Source: Hymenopellis radicata (Eukaryota; Basidiomycota; Agaricomycetes; Agaricales; Physalacriaceae). Taken from it: 64,000 nt of DNA. Of the stretch, positions 1 to 11,630 are shown in pieces. The position numbers were made by a program, and so were the translations under genes. Every line of letters begins with the position of its first letter. Positions within the stretch are counted from its first letter, which is position 1. The stretch covers positions 1 to 64,000 of the forward strand of contig JADNRX010000152.1 of the NCBI GenBank assembly GCA_015501595.1. The letters run 5' to 3'. Under the pieces are notes generated by a model. It did not search any database, was not told the DNA's origin, and saw nothing but the letters and a program-made list of their open reading frames with translations.

Positions 1-465
1 GTCAGCATTCTCTAGACTAACATTTATCAGCATTGCATCTACTTTCAACAGTAGCTCATTTACATTTACCATTCTGCTCAATTCTGGCTTCATCAGCTTT
101 AATCTGTAGCATTAGATACCATCAAATAAACTGTATTTTTGTGTGTATGTTCTGCAGTCCTCTGGTCAGAGCATTACTTTGGCAGCACGCGTCTTTTGGA
201 CTGCTGCGTTCCGAGACAGTTGACCCGAAGTATCGAACTTCGTGGCGTAAATATCGCCATCCTCCGCCGCCTAAGCATATTACAAGTGTATAAATTGCTC
301 CAGCACATAAGTGGCACTCCTGAGCCTTGCATTCAGTTTTCCTGATAAAACTATTTTCCAAAACAAACACTGTTCAAGTCCAAACATAATTTCGCCAAAA
401 CATCCATATTCCTATCTGCGCCAACCGTTTCTTCAGTGGGAATCCTCCCCCATCTACCACTCACT
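1..465. other. Left edge without a supported gene
   Basis: No open frame here has homology-like motifs, a plausible splice pattern or codon structure that I can support. The stretch lies downstream of SSP1, which runs leftwards, and probably holds its 3' untranslated region. Confidence 0.4.
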
Positions 466-810
466 CTAAGTACAGTACGTCGCGACTGTCAAGAATGACT
501 TCCTCTCACAGCAGGCGTTAAAATAGCCAGATTTACTTCTAGTACCGCCCACATCGCAGTAGATATCTTTGCCGAAGAGACGACTGTGCAGTGTCCTAGT
601 GCCCATAACTTCTTGGCAACAATCCCTGCAGAAGATGCCCGTTAGTTAATGCCACTTTCCCCCTTAATGCTAGAGAAGGGACGACAAAACCTACTTCGTT
701 TCGCCCAGAATCGGATCTTCGCGCTCGTTTTGGCAGTAACAGTACTTGGCCTGCGCGACGTGGAAGAGCGCAAAGGTGATGAGCGTAGTGAAGACGTATG
801 TGAGCTTCAT
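466..810 (-). CDS. Small secreted cysteine-rich protein SSP1
   Basis: Two exons (810..695 and 625..466) joined across a 69-nt GT-AG intron give a 91-aa protein. The start MKLTYVFTTLITFALFHVAQA is a hydrophobic signal peptide with a likely cut after AQA. The mature chain is short and Cys-rich: YCYC near the N-terminus, then CC, C, CC and a final C, eight cysteines in all. The order C-C-CC-C-CC-C does not fit hydrophobins. SSP2 (9.9 kb) and SSP3 (20.9 kb) share the Cys pattern, the intron position and phase, and a TATA box. This is known only as a general class, the small secreted proteins of basidiomycetes; I do not recognise a named family. It is probably an extracellular disulphide-bonded effector or signal-like protein, which is inference. 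Confidence 0.8.
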
Positions 811-896
811 TGTGGTAATGTGTGACTTTAATGGAGTGGGTACGACTCTTTGAGTTGGTGAGCTCTTTGGGTTGGTGAGTTAGAACCTATAGAAAG

Positions 897-909
897 GAGC
901 TTATATACC
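897..909 (-). promoter_or_regulatory. TATA box of SSP1
   Basis: On the minus strand GGTATATAAGCTC lies about 90 bp upstream of the SSP1 ATG. The same TATATAAGCTC core sits at a similar distance upstream of SSP2 and SSP3, and a related core lies upstream of polyubiquitin, so it is probably the core promoter. Confidence 0.65.
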
Positions 910-1364
910 AGGACGCCCATCGGGAGTAGAATGGCGTTCTGCTCACCGAACAACTCATTGGTTAGCGTACCACGACGTTGGAGCAAATGAAAAAGATATC
1001 CGAACCGTCATCCGAGATGTCCGTCGCGAATGGTGCTCGGAGTGTAGACTATCTGACGAGGAGGAGCGCGGGTGAAAGTACCTTGCTTGTATTCGTGTCG
1101 TTCAAAGTTCGTCGACCCGAGGTATTGTCGCAGTGGAGCACCCAAGCTAGGGCTAGACTCGATGCCAGTCGCAAGCCGATCAGATCGCTGCGCCGCTGTC
1201 CTCATCCCCCAACAAAAAACCGGCATCGAATCAACGTCGAGCGGCTGGTTCGAGACTAGGTAGGGCGGACTTTCAATTCAGGTGGAGTGGTCCATCGTTA
1301 GAGAGGCGAACCAGCACGGTGTAAAACTCGCGCCAGTACGAATAAAGGATTTAGATAGTTACGT

Positions 1365-1455
1365 CGGACGAGGACTCGAGCCTCGGCGTCATAAAGCTCG
1401 ATCGTCGCCCACTGCATCGATGAAGGATTTCCTCTGGGGGCGATCAGCGCTAAGG
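1365..1455 (-). pseudogene. Fragment of an F-box gene N-terminus
   Basis: About 90 bp match the segment just upstream of the F-box in the genes at 2.7-4.4 kb and 52.9-54.4 kb. In those copies it encodes the helical stretch around PQIKNFIDA and DAEARV. Here the frame is broken and nothing downstream follows, so it is a stray duplicated fragment lying beyond the SSP1 upstream region. No function is proposed. Confidence 0.55.
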
Positions 1456-1464
1456 GGAAAATAA

Positions 1465-1965
1465 GATGGCCGCTTAATTACAAAGCCCTCCTTTATACGT
1501 TTCCATTAGTGGCGGACGGCCCTTACGAGGGTGAAGGCCACAAGAAAGCACGAAACATACGCGTCTACCAATCAAACGGAGCAACAATCAAACACGGAAG
1601 GATTCCGAGAGGTGAGGCTCCCAACACAAAAAAGAACTTCAAGCCGTCAGACACTCCGTCGTTTTGGGCATGAAATGACGTCTTCCACACGCGGCGTGTA
1701 GATTCAGAGGAAAGTAGGACGCAAATGGGCGAGAATTCCTTAAGCAACAGTATCAACTCGGATTTTGTCCCAGTCGTTCCGCTGAACGTGTCGGATGCCT
1801 CCAGTCTGTGCATGAAGTATACAAGCTCTTAGAAAACGACGTCCAGGGAGATGCATGGGCGTAGGATTCGTGGAACCAGGATTCCATCTAGAGTGATGGT
1901 GGTCAATGGTCAAAAAGATATGGTGGCGGTGTAGTTGCCTAATTCAGCCTCATGCACCGACCACG
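1465..1965. other. Intergenic region upstream of DAD3
   Basis: The stretch lies between the F-box fragment and DAD3 and presumably holds the DAD3 promoter. One minus-strand frame (1813..1565, 82 aa) is open but has no motif, splice pattern or paralogue that I recognise, so I do not call it a gene. Confidence 0.35.
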
Positions 1966-2341
1966 ATGAGCACAGTGGCGATAAACGATATATTCATCGA
2001 AAATCCTTACGCTGGCCATCCCGAACTCACTACACTTGAAGCCGATGTACTCTGGGAGTACGCCAAGCTCGCGCAAAACGTCAAAGAGGTATGTATAGGG
2101 CACGCGACAATCCTTGATCGCGATATCGATGAATGAACTTCACGTGTTGTAGCTCGCAGCAAAATCGAAGACACTCGCCAAAGAGCCTGATGAGATCCTC
2201 CTCACGCGTTTACGGGAGCTAGAAAAGAAAATGGGACTTGTAATGACTTTGGTAAGTTTCCAATGCTATCATTTTTTGATGCTCAATCGCGTCCAGTTCA
2301 AAGCGTCTATATGGGGTGTTATCAACGAGCGACAGAGTTAA
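1966..2341 (+). CDS. DAD3: DASH complex subunit Dad3
   Basis: Three exons (1966..2088, 2153..2251, 2297..2341) with introns of 64 and 45 nt encode 88 aa. The body matches the Dad3 family: NPYAGHPELTTLEADVLWEY, then KLAQNVKE, an acidic PDEILL stretch, RLRELEKKMGLVMTLFK and IWGVINERQ at the end. Dad3 is a small coiled subunit of the DASH/Dam1 ring that couples kinetochores to spindle microtubules. I chose ATG 1966 because it gives the family's usual length; an upstream in-frame ATG at 1906 would add about 20 unrelated residues. A decayed copy of its 3' half lies at 51.95 kb, next to a second copy of the neighbouring F-box gene. Splice sites are GTATGT/TAG and GTAAGT/CAG. Confidence 0.92.
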
Positions 2342-2749
2342 GGATATTGTAGTCCGCCGCGTTGGGGAGAGCCCTTCAGGGGTACCGGCCTACTTTCTTC
2401 GCCGCGCCGGTTTGGGCGGTTCTCTCAGGTTCCGCCTCAAAGACATGTTCATAGGTTATCCGACTCGGGTTACGGTCGTGCAACTTGAGCCCTTTCTTTT
2501 TGAATGTTGTTTTGTATGAGCATACTAATCAAATCATTTTCTGACATATTCTTTGCGTTTGGAAATACATGAACTCAGGCTGGAGCAAAGAGGCTAAATT
2601 GCAAAGACGCCGTACATTGAATGACGCACTGTCAGAAGCATCCAACAACAACTAGAGGTACGTCCTCCGGCGTTCCTTGATAGGTAACGTGGCAAGACGA
2701 GACCTTGTAGAAGAAACACCATCAGTTAGCGCATTGAAAGAAGAATATC
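2342..2749. other. Spacer between DAD3 and the F-box copy
   Basis: There is no gene here. The stretch is recognisably duplicated at about 52.1-52.7 kb, together with the end of DAD3 on one side and the F-box gene on the other, so both copies come from one segmental duplication. Confidence 0.5.
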
Positions 2750-4402
2750 CATGACACACCAGTGCTCACAAACTACAACAGACACATCCAGCCCCTCATC
2801 CTTGAAGATTTTCATTCTCCTCAACAATTCAGTATGCCCCAACATTGCATGCAATTTCTTCACATCTAGATCCTCGGGATCTTTCGTAGTCCACAATCCC
2901 GTCATAACGTATCATCACAGCAAGCTCTATCCTCACTGTCTTGATCCTCATCGCGCCCTCGGGAACCCGCCACCTCGACTCAACGGACCTAATCAACACT
3001 TTCTCCACATCCTGCTGGAGGGTTGAGCCCCGCCCAAACTGGCAAAAGCTTCAGGAGTGCCGTCGCCTCCGCCTTCAGTGTCAACATCTGCAGCTCCGGG
3101 AACGCGACCACACCGGGCACACCCGCCACTCTATCAAGGGTCCCTGGAAGACCCATGGTGTACGGTGCACGGGTGTGGTCAATCACCAATCTCGGGACAT
3201 GCGATACGAAGGTGAGAAACTCCTCTAGAGGCGCTGAGAATATTGCTGGCTGATACCGATTGTCCTCGGGGATGAGGCGCACCTCCTGTAGGGTGCATCG
3301 TGATCTATCCATGAACGCACGGAAATTCAACCAGTCCTTTTCGATGAACTCGCCACATTGCAAAACGCCCCGAAGCGCAAACGTTCGGAGAGCGGGGCAT
3401 TGCATACATGACAAGATGGTGAGGGGGCTGCGTATGGCGAGGAATGTAAGGCGCGGGAAGACATAGAACAGGGGGGTGTGGGTCCTCGCACGAAATATTC
3501 ACCCAAGTTGTCTCTGTGACCGTCCGTAAAGGACACAAGATTCTGACACTGGGATAGGATGGGCAGGATGCACTTGTAATATTGTTGTACGCCAACTCAA
3601 GCTCGAGATGGGTAATCTGAGGCCAAGGCAGCAGAACAATGCGTAGTAAATTGATATGGACGGTGACCGCAGCATTGAGGAAAACGTGTTGTTAAGCGAG
3701 GAGCTTTGGCCGCGATGTCGAAGTAAACTGGCGAGTTCTCGTATATGGTCTTGGCCGTCGATGCAATCAGACACAATTTTGTGAGTATGCTCATCTCCGG
3801 TGCGTCTTCGAAAGCATATAAGCCGTCGAAGGAGCACGTAACCTGAAGCTCGCGTAAACGTGACGCGTGTCGTGCTAGCACCCCAGCGCTTCCAGGCGTT
3901 AGGCCCACGAGAGAGACCTCCAGAGGGCTGTTTCCAGACCGGCTGAGAACGTCTTCGAGGATAGGCCAATGGAAAACCTTTTGCGAAGAATCTCCACCTA
4001 CAAACGAGTCCCATAGGTTGGGGATCTGCAATGCGACCGCTCTCCAATGCCTGCCACACCTGTCCGAGAAGCCATGGCATTCGAGACTTGAAGATATGAA
4101 GCGGCTTCTCGAAAGTCAATGAAAAGATAAAGGAAAGCATTTCGGGGGTAGAAACAGGACGGGAGGGTTCAGCATAATGTGCGCGTTCAGGACGCCTTCG
4201 GCTTTGGCGCGAGTTTGTTCGGCTGGGGGCCCTGCAGAGCTTCACGGAGGCGAGCGACTCGAGCCTCGGCGTCAAAGAGTTCATCGCGCAGTGCATCGAT
4301 GAAGATTTTTATCTGCGGGCGAGCAGCGCTGATTTGTTCAGGCGATGCGCGGTCATCGAAGAGATGTTGAAAGGGCGATGACGCGTCGTACAGGCGTGGC
4401 AA
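2750..4402 (-). pseudogene. Decayed F-box protein gene (copy C)
   Basis: This is a broken paralogue of the F-box gene at 52.9-54.4 kb. Read on the minus strand, coding similarity runs from a helical N-terminal leader (4402..4187, containing AARPQIKIFIDALRDELF) through an F-box-like segment to a leucine-rich C-terminus. It is spread over all three frames (pieces at 4296..3499, 4031..3597 and 3414..2989). Several small indels, not just one, separate the pieces, so this is a genuine pseudogene. F-box proteins recruit substrates to SCF ubiquitin ligases through Skp1. Near 2.95 kb this copy keeps a base that the 52.9-kb copy lacks, which shows that the family C-terminus extends further. Confidence 0.75.
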
Positions 4403-5140
4403 GACGTTGGTGGAATCATAACCACAATTAGGACAAGAAAACGCCTAGGGAAATACTGTCAGATTTGACTGAGTCAAAGGTGGTAAATTGAAGAATTCCC
4501 CACCTGGTACAGACATGATTGAGAACGTTCGAAGAAATCTGATTTTGATCCAGCAGTGGAAGTAAAGAATCAAGAAGCTGCTGGTGGCTGTACACTGGTG
4601 TTCTTGGAACTGGTCACAGACTGTCTACCCCGCATCTTCATTTCCAACAACGACGACGACGATGCTACAGACAATACAGAAATTCGTCCTTAGGCCTACT
4701 TCGCATTTGGAGGAGGTGTGTCGCGCCACTACGTGACAGAAGCACCCTACTAGGCCCTCCGAGCCTGCCTCAGTTGTTCCCATATCTGCAAATCAATAGC
4801 TGATACTACTCAGATTCAGGAATAGATTCCAAGGTATATAGAATCAGGCAGTCGATTTGCGTGACTCTGCAGCGGTCCTCAAGTTCATCCTTCAACTCAG
4901 TGGCGAACCCGCGCCCTCACTTTGTATGTGCTGAACCATAAAGTGCATCGTACAGGTATCCTCCAGATCGCGAGAGCAAGGCGTTCACGAGAGTCGGTTA
5001 AAGCTATGAACCGGGACCGACGATGACGAATATGGAATATACCTCAAAGTTGAGAAGCTGTGCATCGCGTCAATAGAAAGTTCTAGTCTCTCGAAGACTC
5101 ATGTGGCTGTGTCGCTGGCCATTTGAAACTCCGCTACCCC
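4403..5140. other. Intergenic region before polyubiquitin
   Basis: No gene is supported. The left part resembles 54.3-54.5 kb, upstream of the F-box paralogue. A (CGA)n-like stretch near 4.65 kb resembles one near 50.7 kb. The right part is the polyubiquitin promoter. Confidence 0.4.
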
Positions 5141-5142
5141 GC

Positions 5143-5156
5143 CATATATAAGCTCT
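5143..5156 (+). promoter_or_regulatory. TATA box of polyubiquitin
   Basis: CATATATAAGCTCT lies about 75 bp upstream of the ATG and is followed by a pyrimidine-rich leader, as expected for a strongly expressed fungal gene. Confidence 0.65.
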
Positions 5157-5166
5157 GACGCCCTGA

Positions 5167-6623
<1,457 letters not shown>

Positions 6624-7223
6624 GTTTGTCGTTGTCTAGAACAATGTCACGTCGTTAGCATAACATTTTTGTATCATTACTAGCCCTACGCGATCTAGAT
6701 CCATTATGGAATTCCAAAGCTGGCTCTTGAGCGCTATTAGTATTATTCGTCGTTCGACGTCGTTGTACACGTTCATAGCAATCGCGTCTCTTCCATATCT
6801 TATCATCTGAATTGGCTACGAGACAGCTGTACACTTGGCTGTACATATCGAATGCCTTGTCAGTTCTGAGGCGTGTTCTGCAAAAATACTGGGAATTGTG
6901 GTGAAGCATGGGAAGAAGGGGCCGCCCGTTCGACGCTCGTCATTGTTAAGGTGTCTGCACGCGAGGGCGTCGACGCCGAGGGCTGCCTCCCAGAGGAGTA
7001 CATGAAAAAAATTTGACATTGATTGATGCGCTTCGTTCCAGGGAGCTTGATCGTTTATGTTACGTTTAGCCGCCGATGTAGCTCATCCGTCTTGGGGAAA
7101 ATCATTGAACGATTACATACGGTACAAAATTATTATAGGAACAACACATTTCATGGTAGTCATAATTTCCGTTCGACGAGGAGAGGCAGCCCTAATTTCG
7201 GCTGAACTCCCTTCTTCACGAGC
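6624..7223. other. Convergent 3' region
   Basis: Polyubiquitin (+) and F-box copy A (-) converge here, and the stretch should hold both 3' untranslated regions. I see no gene in it. Confidence 0.45.
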
Positions 7224-8995
7224 CTAAACATAGACAAATCTGGAGTCCTCTCGTGAGCCATGGACCCCGTGCTGGTGGGCACAAAGAAAGTCTGCACGAC
7301 CTTCCGAAGGGAAAACACCAATGCCAGTGATTGAGATATCAAGTCCTTGTTTCTTGACCCTCCTCAACTCGTCTAGCATGTGCCACTGTTTGGTGAGGTC
7401 GGGGCTCCCCTGGAGCTCGACAGGAAGTCGAAACGATACCTCAATCTTTTCGATGCAACTAGAAGCAGAGGCTCTATTGCCGAGCGTACTGAATCGGTTT
7501 GCTACAAAAAGGCCGAATTCCGCTCCAATAAAACGAATCTTTGCACAAAGGCTCCAGGCATCCCGAACGTGTATGACCAGGGTCCGAAGGTTGGGAGCAT
7601 CAGTCGGAGTAGTAGCGAGGTGGGACAGTAGTCGAATGAGGCATGTATCGCAGTCATCATTCCAGCGCTCATACCTCAGCTCCAGATGTTCAAGCTGCGG
7701 GGCAGCGCAAAGCATAGTGCGTATGTCAACGAACGCCCCGCAATCCATGAGCTTCAAGGATTTTAGAAGACACCGCGACTGCTGAAGCAATTGGGAAACT
7801 CCCTCGACAACAACTGAAGGACATGGACGGCACTCCGCCTCGCCTAGTGAGGTAACGTAGAGTTCCTGCAAAGCAGGCAAAGACAGGCTTCGGATGAACC
7901 TATCGTCCGAAACGTGAAGCACACGTATGGATTTGTTGATGTTGGGGGGTTGGCAGGAGCGAGTGCTCGTAATTGGGACCATTCCTCTTCTACTGGGAAA
8001 TCATGTACCACACGAAGTTCGACAAGGTTGGGGCATTCGTTGAGGTAATGGAGTCGGTCAAAGGCCACACCGGGTCCATCCTGCAAGTACCACTTCAATT
8101 CGAGGTAAAGAAGCTGGTGTAGAGGAAGATCGACGGCCTCGATCATCTCGTAGTCGAGAGTAACCTTCGTCAAGTGCGGTGCAATTTGGAAACCTAGGAT
8201 GAGCGGGTAATCCTCCTCCTCCTCCTCCTCCTCCTCCTCCTCTTCTTCTTCCGGATCCACATCCTGCTCGTACTCGAGATGTAGTGTCTCCAGCAGTGGC
8301 AAACAGTCGTTTAGTCGATCCAACAAGGGGAACACCCTTCGAGGCGAGGCTAGTGTGACATCCACCCAACGGCTTGCCTGTGCTGATAGTACGCCTATAA
8401 TCTGAGTCGTCTTACAATGTTCTTCTTCCGCTTCAGCTTTTGGCATTCCAGGGTAAGGAGTTTCTGCGCGATAGAAAAACGTGAGGGGCGACGAAGCGCT
8501 AAGCGACACTGCTTTTCTCAGCATGGGGAGGGACTGTGGGGACGCCCCATATCTCATGGCATCCAGTGAAAAATTCGCCCATAATGCTGGGGTCCCGAGC
8601 AGCAAGTCCTTCCATCGAGTACATACTCGGCATAACAGCCACGGACCATCGCTCTCCTGCGAAACGTCGAAGCCGCGACACACGTACATGAAGATCTCGG
8701 TCAAGATCTCATTCGGAAGGGTCCGCATGGGAGACACCACTCCACGCCAGTGGTCTAAAGTTTCCTGCAGCCGTCCTCTCTGCTCAATCAACGCGTCTAG
8801 AGAAGCACGAAGCCCGGCAATCTGCTCATCGAGGCTGGACAAGTTGTCGGCGGCTTTAGAGAAGATTTTTCGCGTGAACAAGGCGACATCTACGTCGGAC
8901 AGGGGCTCATTACTTCCTAGGGCTTTCATGAAGGACGCTTCGACGGCTGCAGAGAGTCGGATTCCCGCCTGACGAGGAGAGACGGCAGGGGACAT
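7224..8995 (-). pseudogene. F-box protein, copy A (one frameshift)
   Basis: The minus-strand frame from ATG 8995 (MSPAVSPRQAGIRLSAAVEA) runs to about 7945 and continues in another frame to 7224. At the break, copy B (30.0-31.8 kb) has one extra base next to a C run, so copy A has lost a single nucleotide; with it restored the frame would be about 590 codons. The N-terminus is helical, then an F-box-like motif MRTLPNEILTEIFM...LLCRVCTRWKDLLLGTPALW at about residues 95-150. An acidic Glu run follows, then leucine-rich repeats typical of fungal F-box/LRR proteins that bind SCF substrates. It may be a true pseudogene or a base error. It faces away from the SSP/HD block across a shared upstream region. 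Confidence 0.75.
8211..8252. repeat. CTC/CTT microsatellite encoding a Glu run
   Basis: A run of TCC/CTC triplets ending in CTT triplets encodes a stretch of glutamates on the minus strand within F-box copy A. Copy B has a mixed Glu/Asp stretch at the same place, so the tract has expanded or contracted since the duplication. Confidence 0.85.
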
Positions 8996-9480
8996 GAAGG
9001 CAATGAGGTGAGATTTAGGTGATGTATATGGTGGCCACGGAAGCCGTCTCTGAGGATGTATATTCAGCGAGCGACGTCTGGAAATAAGAAATCACTTGCA
9101 ATCTGGTCTGAAAGTTTTAACGGGATCGTGGTCAAAAGCCGAACGTGTAGTCGCGTTTGATCCTGTCACGATCGGTGTTTACCTTTGTTGATTGAGGTTG
9201 TTGAGCCCAAAAGTTTCGCCTGTCGTTGAATCCATTTCGATGACGACGAGTACCTCCATCACTACCCAGAAGAGCACAACTATTGTGACGACCAATAGGG
9301 TGTTCATCAACGATTATGGAATTACAGGAGCATTACCGACAATCTCACGCCACAATTTCTGGTAACACGCGAACATCCACTGTAGGTACGTTCCTTTCAT
9401 CTCCGGCGGTCTTATCGTGTCCTAATTTTGTTCCAGTACACTTGCATGAACCCGTATATATCTAAATGCGGTAGGTTTTC
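8996..9480. promoter_or_regulatory. Shared divergent upstream block (cassette A)
   Basis: The 5' flank of F-box copy A up to about 9.3 kb is closely repeated, inverted, at 29.76-30.04 kb, upstream of F-box copy B and HD3. The part at 9.2-9.4 kb recurs at about 21.75-21.96 kb. It therefore looks like an ancestral bidirectional promoter between an F-box gene and an HD gene. Frames similar to HD3-upstream sequence can be read here, but they are not open. Confidence 0.5.
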
Positions 9481-9857
9481 GTACTAGCGCGAATTTTAGA
9501 CCGGCGGGACTGCTTCGCATGTATGTTCTGTCATAATAATCCTAGGAACGGATCCATTCCAACATCCCGAGTCGCTTAAGGGGATGGTGAGTATAAGAAA
9601 AGAACCTAATAAAGTGAACGAGTCAGTATGTGGCGTTGGTGGTGATGGTACCGGGTCGGTGGTGAGGTACCGGGGGATGATAGTACCGGGTCGGTGAACA
9701 TAGGTGCGAGTCCGTCGAGCAAGGAATGACAAGACGAACGAGGTGAACACCAACATATGTTCCCAAAACAGGTCCTCCGAGGACGCTCCGTACGTGTCAC
9801 GGCTCCCATGCGATGTTTTCCGTCATTGTCATTCCCGGAATGTACGCTGGTTCTGAA

Positions 9858-9870
9858 GTATATAAGCTCC
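9858..9870 (+). promoter_or_regulatory. TATA box of SSP2
   Basis: GTATATAAGCTCC lies about 70 bp upstream of the SSP2 ATG and is identical in its core to the SSP1 and SSP3 boxes. Confidence 0.6.
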
Positions 9871-9931
9871 TTCGTTCGAGTGCCAATCCAACAGCCTGAA
9901 AAGTCATAACCCACTCAAAGTCATCCGCATA

Positions 9932-10248
9932 ATGAAGCTCACCCAAGTCTTCACTGCATGACGTACATCAGCACTGTCCAGGCTGGGTACTGCTACTGTA
10001 TGTACGAAGATTCGTACCTATCGGAGCTTGTTCCCATTACGTCGTCTACAAAGTATGTGTTGCTGTCTCTGCCCAGCCCATGGTTATCACTGACTGACTT
10101 CTACAGGCAATGCTGCCTGGACGTCACGGGCACCGACAAGCTGCACCACGTGGTTTTAGGCGAAGACATCTACTGTGACACAGGCGATAACAGCGGTTCT
10201 TTCGAACAATGCTGCGAGAGCAAAGGGGATGTCTTGTACTGCAGGTAG
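9932..10248 (+). pseudogene. Small secreted cysteine-rich protein SSP2, broken signal peptide
   Basis: This is a paralogue of SSP3 (20877..21191) with the same 54-nt intron (10053..10106) and the same Cys pattern (YCYC, QCC, YC, QCC, YC). Compared with SSP3, ten bases are missing after MKLTQVFTA. This brings a stop codon into the signal peptide and shifts the frame. Translation from the next ATG (9958) would give a protein with a shortened hydrophobic leader that may not be secreted. The mature region is otherwise intact, so the loss seems recent. It is the plus-strand partner of SSP3 in the inverted duplication. Confidence 0.75.
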
Positions 10249-10348
10249 TTGGTGCTTGGCGGACGTGCAGAAGACTGTTGCAGTTGTCGATGGTTGTGTA
10301 AACCTAGAAATGGCCGTTTGATTTACATACCGGTGATATGAGTACATG

Positions 10349-10910
10349 TCAACAGTTGATTTCATGGAGTGCAGCACGCTCTTCCTGAGCTTGTCCGGGA
10401 GTCGGGACCAATTTCAGGTTCGTGTCCGTGGCCGACATAGTCTTCCGGGTCAGTCCCATTTCCACCTCCTGGTGCATCTCAAGCATGCAAACGCCGGCCT
10501 TCTCGACCTGGGCGGACATGTTTCCGGAGAGCGATATCCTGGAATACTCTTCAGCGAGTCTGCCGATCTCCATCGTCTGGTCCTCGATACGCGCGCTGAA
10601 TTGCCATCTCCTGTAGCAGATGTTCCTGCTGCTCCTGCTCGGACTCTGTCGCCGCATGGTCCTAATCGATAGTGGTCTGCTGCTCGTTGTTCCACTCCCA
10701 CAACGAATCGAAATGCCGATGCTTGGGTCATGTAAACATTTCCTGGTACGCTTCATTCGTACCTCGCTCTGGGGTCCAAAGAGACGTCGAGCTTGCAAGG
10801 TTGGTCAGAGTCGGAATAGCACCGGCGCAGGGCAGTGCAGAGGGTTAAGTATCGCGGTGCGTTGTTTCCATCTGCGAATAGCAATAACAGATGTCATGCC
10901 GTTCACATAA
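10349..10910 (-). pseudogene. Coiled-coil gene fragment (copy 1)
   Basis: A 149-codon minus-strand frame ends 10349 with a helical, charged segment (MEIGRLAEEYSRISLSG, then MSAQVEKAGVCMLEMHQE). A second frame upstream carries a Gln/Glu-rich stretch (EQEQQEHLLQEMAIQ). The homologous copy at 20.3-20.76 kb has the same frame change between the two parts and the same in-frame stop. They therefore descend from one already broken gene. I do not recognise the parent family. Confidence 0.4.
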
Positions 10911-11630
10911 ACCTGATGTCTCTAAGATCGTGGCGCGACTTGCCTTTGGCATCACAACATCAATGAAGTCAAGAACAGGTATCGTGTGCCAGTTCCGTGG
11001 ATCATCTCGAAGGGCATCCGAGTGTAAGAGGTAAAGCGCTTGAAGCTCTCCCTACACAAATTGAACGGGACGCTTCGTGTTATAGCTAAGACCCACTGTG
11101 TGTCAACATCCCTCCCAACGTTGTTTGACGCTGGCCAGACGCGGGAGCCTGATAACAGTCGTCGCCTGCACGCACTGCGAATCTCAAATAATACTTACAG
11201 TACAACAAAAGTCGGCCTACAAATTTTTCCGGTAAAAGAAGGGCATTTCTGTCGATCTCTTGGGGCAGATTTGATGATATATACGTTGTCTGAGTCTACA
11301 TGGACGTATGAATGGCATCCACAGAAGACGAAGAAAGGTCGCAAGAAGAACCACATGCGCAAGTGTCGCTGTCGAAGACTTGTTGGTCATTTGGATCGCC
11401 CGTGGGCCAAATAGCATAATCTTGTGATGGGGTAGTTTCAGAACCAGGAGCAGACTGTCCAATAAACAGAGCAGTAGACACTGCGTACGCGCACCAGACG
11501 GATTGGTCTGAGCAAGTAAGTGATAGCCAGAACGCCGCCTACGAGAGATACAGAAAGAGGAACAGGGACTGGGTCACGTGCCACTATTGCTCAATTTCGA
11601 ACGCTCATCATCGAATTTTGCCGGTCACGA
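10911..11630. other. Upstream block of HD1
   Basis: This stretch is conserved, inverted, upstream of HD2 (19.5-19.9 kb) and partly at 16.83-17.06 kb. On the HD strand a frame containing GADCPI and YAHQTDWSEQVSD is retained in all three places. It cannot be joined in frame to the first homeodomain repeat by any good splice pair that I found. On the opposite strand a DYAIWxTGDPND motif is retained. It may be a lost HD N-terminal exon or a relict F-box C-terminus. Confidence 0.35.

Noticed and set aside
466..810. SSP family as hydrophobins because of eight cysteines
   Set aside because: The order is C-C-CC-C-CC-C rather than C-CC-C-C-CC-C, and the protein is too short and polar between the cysteines.
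8481..8972. 163-codon plus-strand frame
   Set aside because: Antisense to F-box copy A; no motif, and the sense strand explains the sequence.
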